DNA of 64,000 nucleotides, from the NCBI RefSeq assembly GCF_000002595.2, contig NC_057009.1, positions 4,009,185-4,073,184 of the forward strand, given 5' to 3'. The stretch comes from Chlamydomonas reinhardtii. Taxonomy: Eukaryota; Chlorophyta; Chlorophyceae; Chlamydomonadales; Chlamydomonadaceae. A program made the translations under genes and the position numbers. Of the stretch, positions 62,091-64,000 are shown one piece after another. Under the pieces are notes generated by a model. It saw only the letters and a program-made list of their open reading frames with translations, was not told the origin of the DNA and ran no database searches. The first letter of the stretch is position 1. Every line of letters starts with the position of its first letter.

Positions 62091-63252
62091 GCGCTTTGTC
62101 ACCGTGCTCTTGAACGTCGGTGGCAGCAGCGTAGCCCTCTGTATAGCCTAGATGGGTCATCCTGTGTAACATAGGCGGATGGTGGGCCCGCCGGGTAGCT
62201 CGTGCTGCGCGCTCGCGCGGGGACTGCGGCGGCGGGGTGGTGTTTGTGGTGGTAGTGTTTCCTCCTGAGAAGATCTAAACCAAAGGTTTCGTGGCTTCGT
62301 GCGTGACGGAGCGTGTGAGCAGATTGCGATGGTGGGCCATCCCTGTTTCCCGGGTTTTTGCGGCTCTGAAGCGTCTGCATGGGTGATGACGAGTTGTGGT
62401 CGGTGGTTGGACAGAGTGGAACTTATGTGAGCAGTGCAGGAATTAATACATGTGAGACCTCCTTGGGCATCATCCAAGTGACCTCACTGCGTACGGCGTG
62501 TAACACGCCAGAAAGTTACTATGCCACCCCCAAGAAGCTCTGCATTACTGGTATCGCATTCACCAAACCAGCAGTTCTCGCGCTGATCTTGGCGTCGGCA
62601 ACTCGGCGAAACGAGCGCTTCGCCTTTCAAGGCTACCAACAGTTGATGATAGCCTGGTAAGCACCCAGATGCTGCAACTGCGGGGTAGCCTAGTTCCGTT
62701 CTAAAGAGAACACCTACACTTGCACCTACAATGCCATATGGCCAATGAATCGGGTCGTAGGGCACACGAGCCCGGGCTCCCATCTGGCGCTGTCAAGGGC
62801 GCAGGCCACTGGATTCAACGACTGCAGGGCAGACCGTGACAGGAGTCTTGGTAGCCCAGAGTCATCCCGCGTGCAGGCGGACGGATGGTCGGAAACGGTT
62901 GCTTTCCCGCGGTGTGGGCATTGCCGTCTTGAGCCGGGGGGACTGATGGGGGCAGATGAGGGAGGGGGGACGGGGTGGGGGGGGACTGCAGCACTGGAAC
63001 CGGCAGGCGAAAAGCTTCAAGGCGTCAAAACAGAGAGCCCAGACCGTACTGTACAAAGTGAAGTTGTGTTTGCCGAACTGGCGCAACGTTGAGCACGTTG
63101 ACATCACAAACTGGATCCAACATGACAGCTCGCGACGTCTGCCTCTAGCCGCCATTTGTAAACTTTCTGATACGCAAGTCATTTCATACACCAGCACTCA
63201 ATGACAAACTGGTAGCTTGCTTCTCTCGTCCTGGGCGAACCTTCCAAAGAAA
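62091..63252. other. LHCA6 3' UTR and upstream region of the right-edge gene
   Basis: No gene. 62936-62990 is strongly G-rich on the plus strand, with several runs of five or more G, and is a potential G-quadruplex about 260 bases before the next start codon. Confidence 0.5.
62499..62503 (+). terminator. TGTAA poly(A) signal for LHCA6
   Basis: TGTAA 409 bases past the LHCA6 stop. An earlier TGTAA at 62165-62169 would give an unusually short 75-base 3' UTR. Either may be used. Confidence 0.5.
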
Positions 63253-63970
63253 ATGGCCGACGAGCCGCTGAAGACTGTTTTCCGGCTTGACGACCTGCTG
63301 ACAAGGATAAAGGCGTCAGAACAAAGCGGCTTGGCCTCAACAAAAGCGACACCACGGAGCGCTCGCAGCCGGCGGGCCTCGTCATCGTCAATACTCAATT
63401 CGCCGTCCTTCGCGGAGCACCAAACAGGCCTAAAAGCATATCGGGGCTTCAACAGTCCAGCACCCCACCGCAAGCGAAGCCAGGTGCGAATGGGAGGCCT
63501 CAAGAGAGGCTCTTGGAAGCTGCCGCCACAGCGCCGTGACTCAAGCTCACGTCAAACCGTCAAACTCACGCCCTGCAACAGTGCATCAACAGTCGTACTC
63601 ACGCCCAACCAATCGCCTTATCACGTGCCAGGTACTCGATGACCACGCGAATCCGCTTTTTGAGGGGTTCCCGTCACTGGTGTGTAGCCGGGACACCCCT
63701 GAGCCCCTGGACGTGTCACCTCTGGCTCGCACGCCTGGGGCGCCGGAGGCTGCAGGTACGCTCAAGGGCTAGTCGTACTGGGACGCAGTCGTATCTGAGA
63801 TGCTCGAGCTCTGAACCTTTGATGCATTGCATGTAGGGAATGCCCCGAAGCTGGAGGAGCAGTTGCAGACTCTGCTGAACATGCTGAAGACCGCCACTGA
63901 CCTGCCCCGCGGGAGCGCGCTGGCAGAGGAGTTGGAGGCGGTGGCGAGCAAGTTGAGAGAAAAGGAGGAG
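63253..63970 (+). CDS. Unrecognised coiled-coil protein, first three exons (partial)
   Basis: Exons 63253-63483, 63632-63755 and 63837-63970 join in phase and give 163 residues before a GTGAGG donor; the gene runs off the right edge. The start MADEPLKTVFRLDDLLTRIK was chosen as the ATG whose frame splices cleanly. Residues about 30-75 are basic and Ser-rich (SARSRRASSSS), residues 78-120 are Pro-rich, and residues from about 120 form a likely coiled coil (KLEEQLQTLLNMLKTATDLP, LAEELEAVASKLREKEE). I do not recognise the family. Confidence 0.6.
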
Positions 63971-64000
63971 GTGAGGGTACCCCTGACTCATTTCAGCAAG

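Overview
The window is nuclear DNA from a green alga, almost certainly Chlamydomonas reinhardtii or a very close relative. It has very GC-rich, GC3-biased exons, many short introns with GTGAG/GTGCG donors and CAG acceptors, UGUAA poly(A) signals, long (TG)n/(CA)n tracts, hydroxyproline-rich extracellular proteins, and a chlorophyll a/b-binding protein that looks like photosystem I antenna LHCA6 near a plastid-type phosphoglucomutase. That pairing matches my memory of chromosome 6 (LHCA6 beside GPM1). I could not check it. Exon models were built by hand from splice signals, reading phase and family conservation.

Left part (1-24 kb). The 5' exons of an inositol-monophosphatase / L-galactose-1-phosphate-phosphatase-like gene (minus, running off the left edge) sit back to back with an 11-exon PAT1 mRNA-decay gene (2.2-7.6 kb, plus). 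Then come a secreted CAP/SCP protein gene with a Pro-rich linker (9.4-11.6 kb, plus), a WDR13-like WD40 gene (18.7-13.9 kb, minus) and, after 3.6 kb without a gene, a small coiled-coil orphan gene (22.3-23.4 kb, plus). The orphan gene's start codon lies inside one arm of a perfect 74-bp inverted repeat.

Middle (24-44 kb). A 5'-truncated LINE with an intact 933-residue reverse transcriptase frame lies on the minus strand (24.7-27.9 kb). It is followed by a PUR-alpha-type nucleic-acid-binding gene with repeat-filled introns (29.3-33.8 kb, plus), 5 kb of gene-free repeat-rich DNA, and a second secreted CAP/SCP gene with a long Ser-Pro linker (42.7-39.1 kb, minus).

Right part (44-64 kb). Phosphoglucomutase (49.0-44.0 kb, minus) is followed by a small helical-repeat gene resembling mTERF proteins (49.6-51.1 kb, plus), a 17-exon gene for a 1341-residue protein with MUN/UNC13-like character (52.4-58.8 kb, plus), LHCA6 (60.2-62.1 kb, plus), and the first three exons of an unrecognised coiled-coil gene running off the right edge.

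The genes do not form one pathway. Their links are thematic: plastid carbon and light harvesting (phosphoglucomutase, LHCA6), RNA metabolism (PAT1, PUR-alpha) and the extracellular matrix (two CAP proteins). The most unusual structure is the self-complementary 5' end of the orphan gene, which should fold into a long RNA hairpin if transcribed from upstream.
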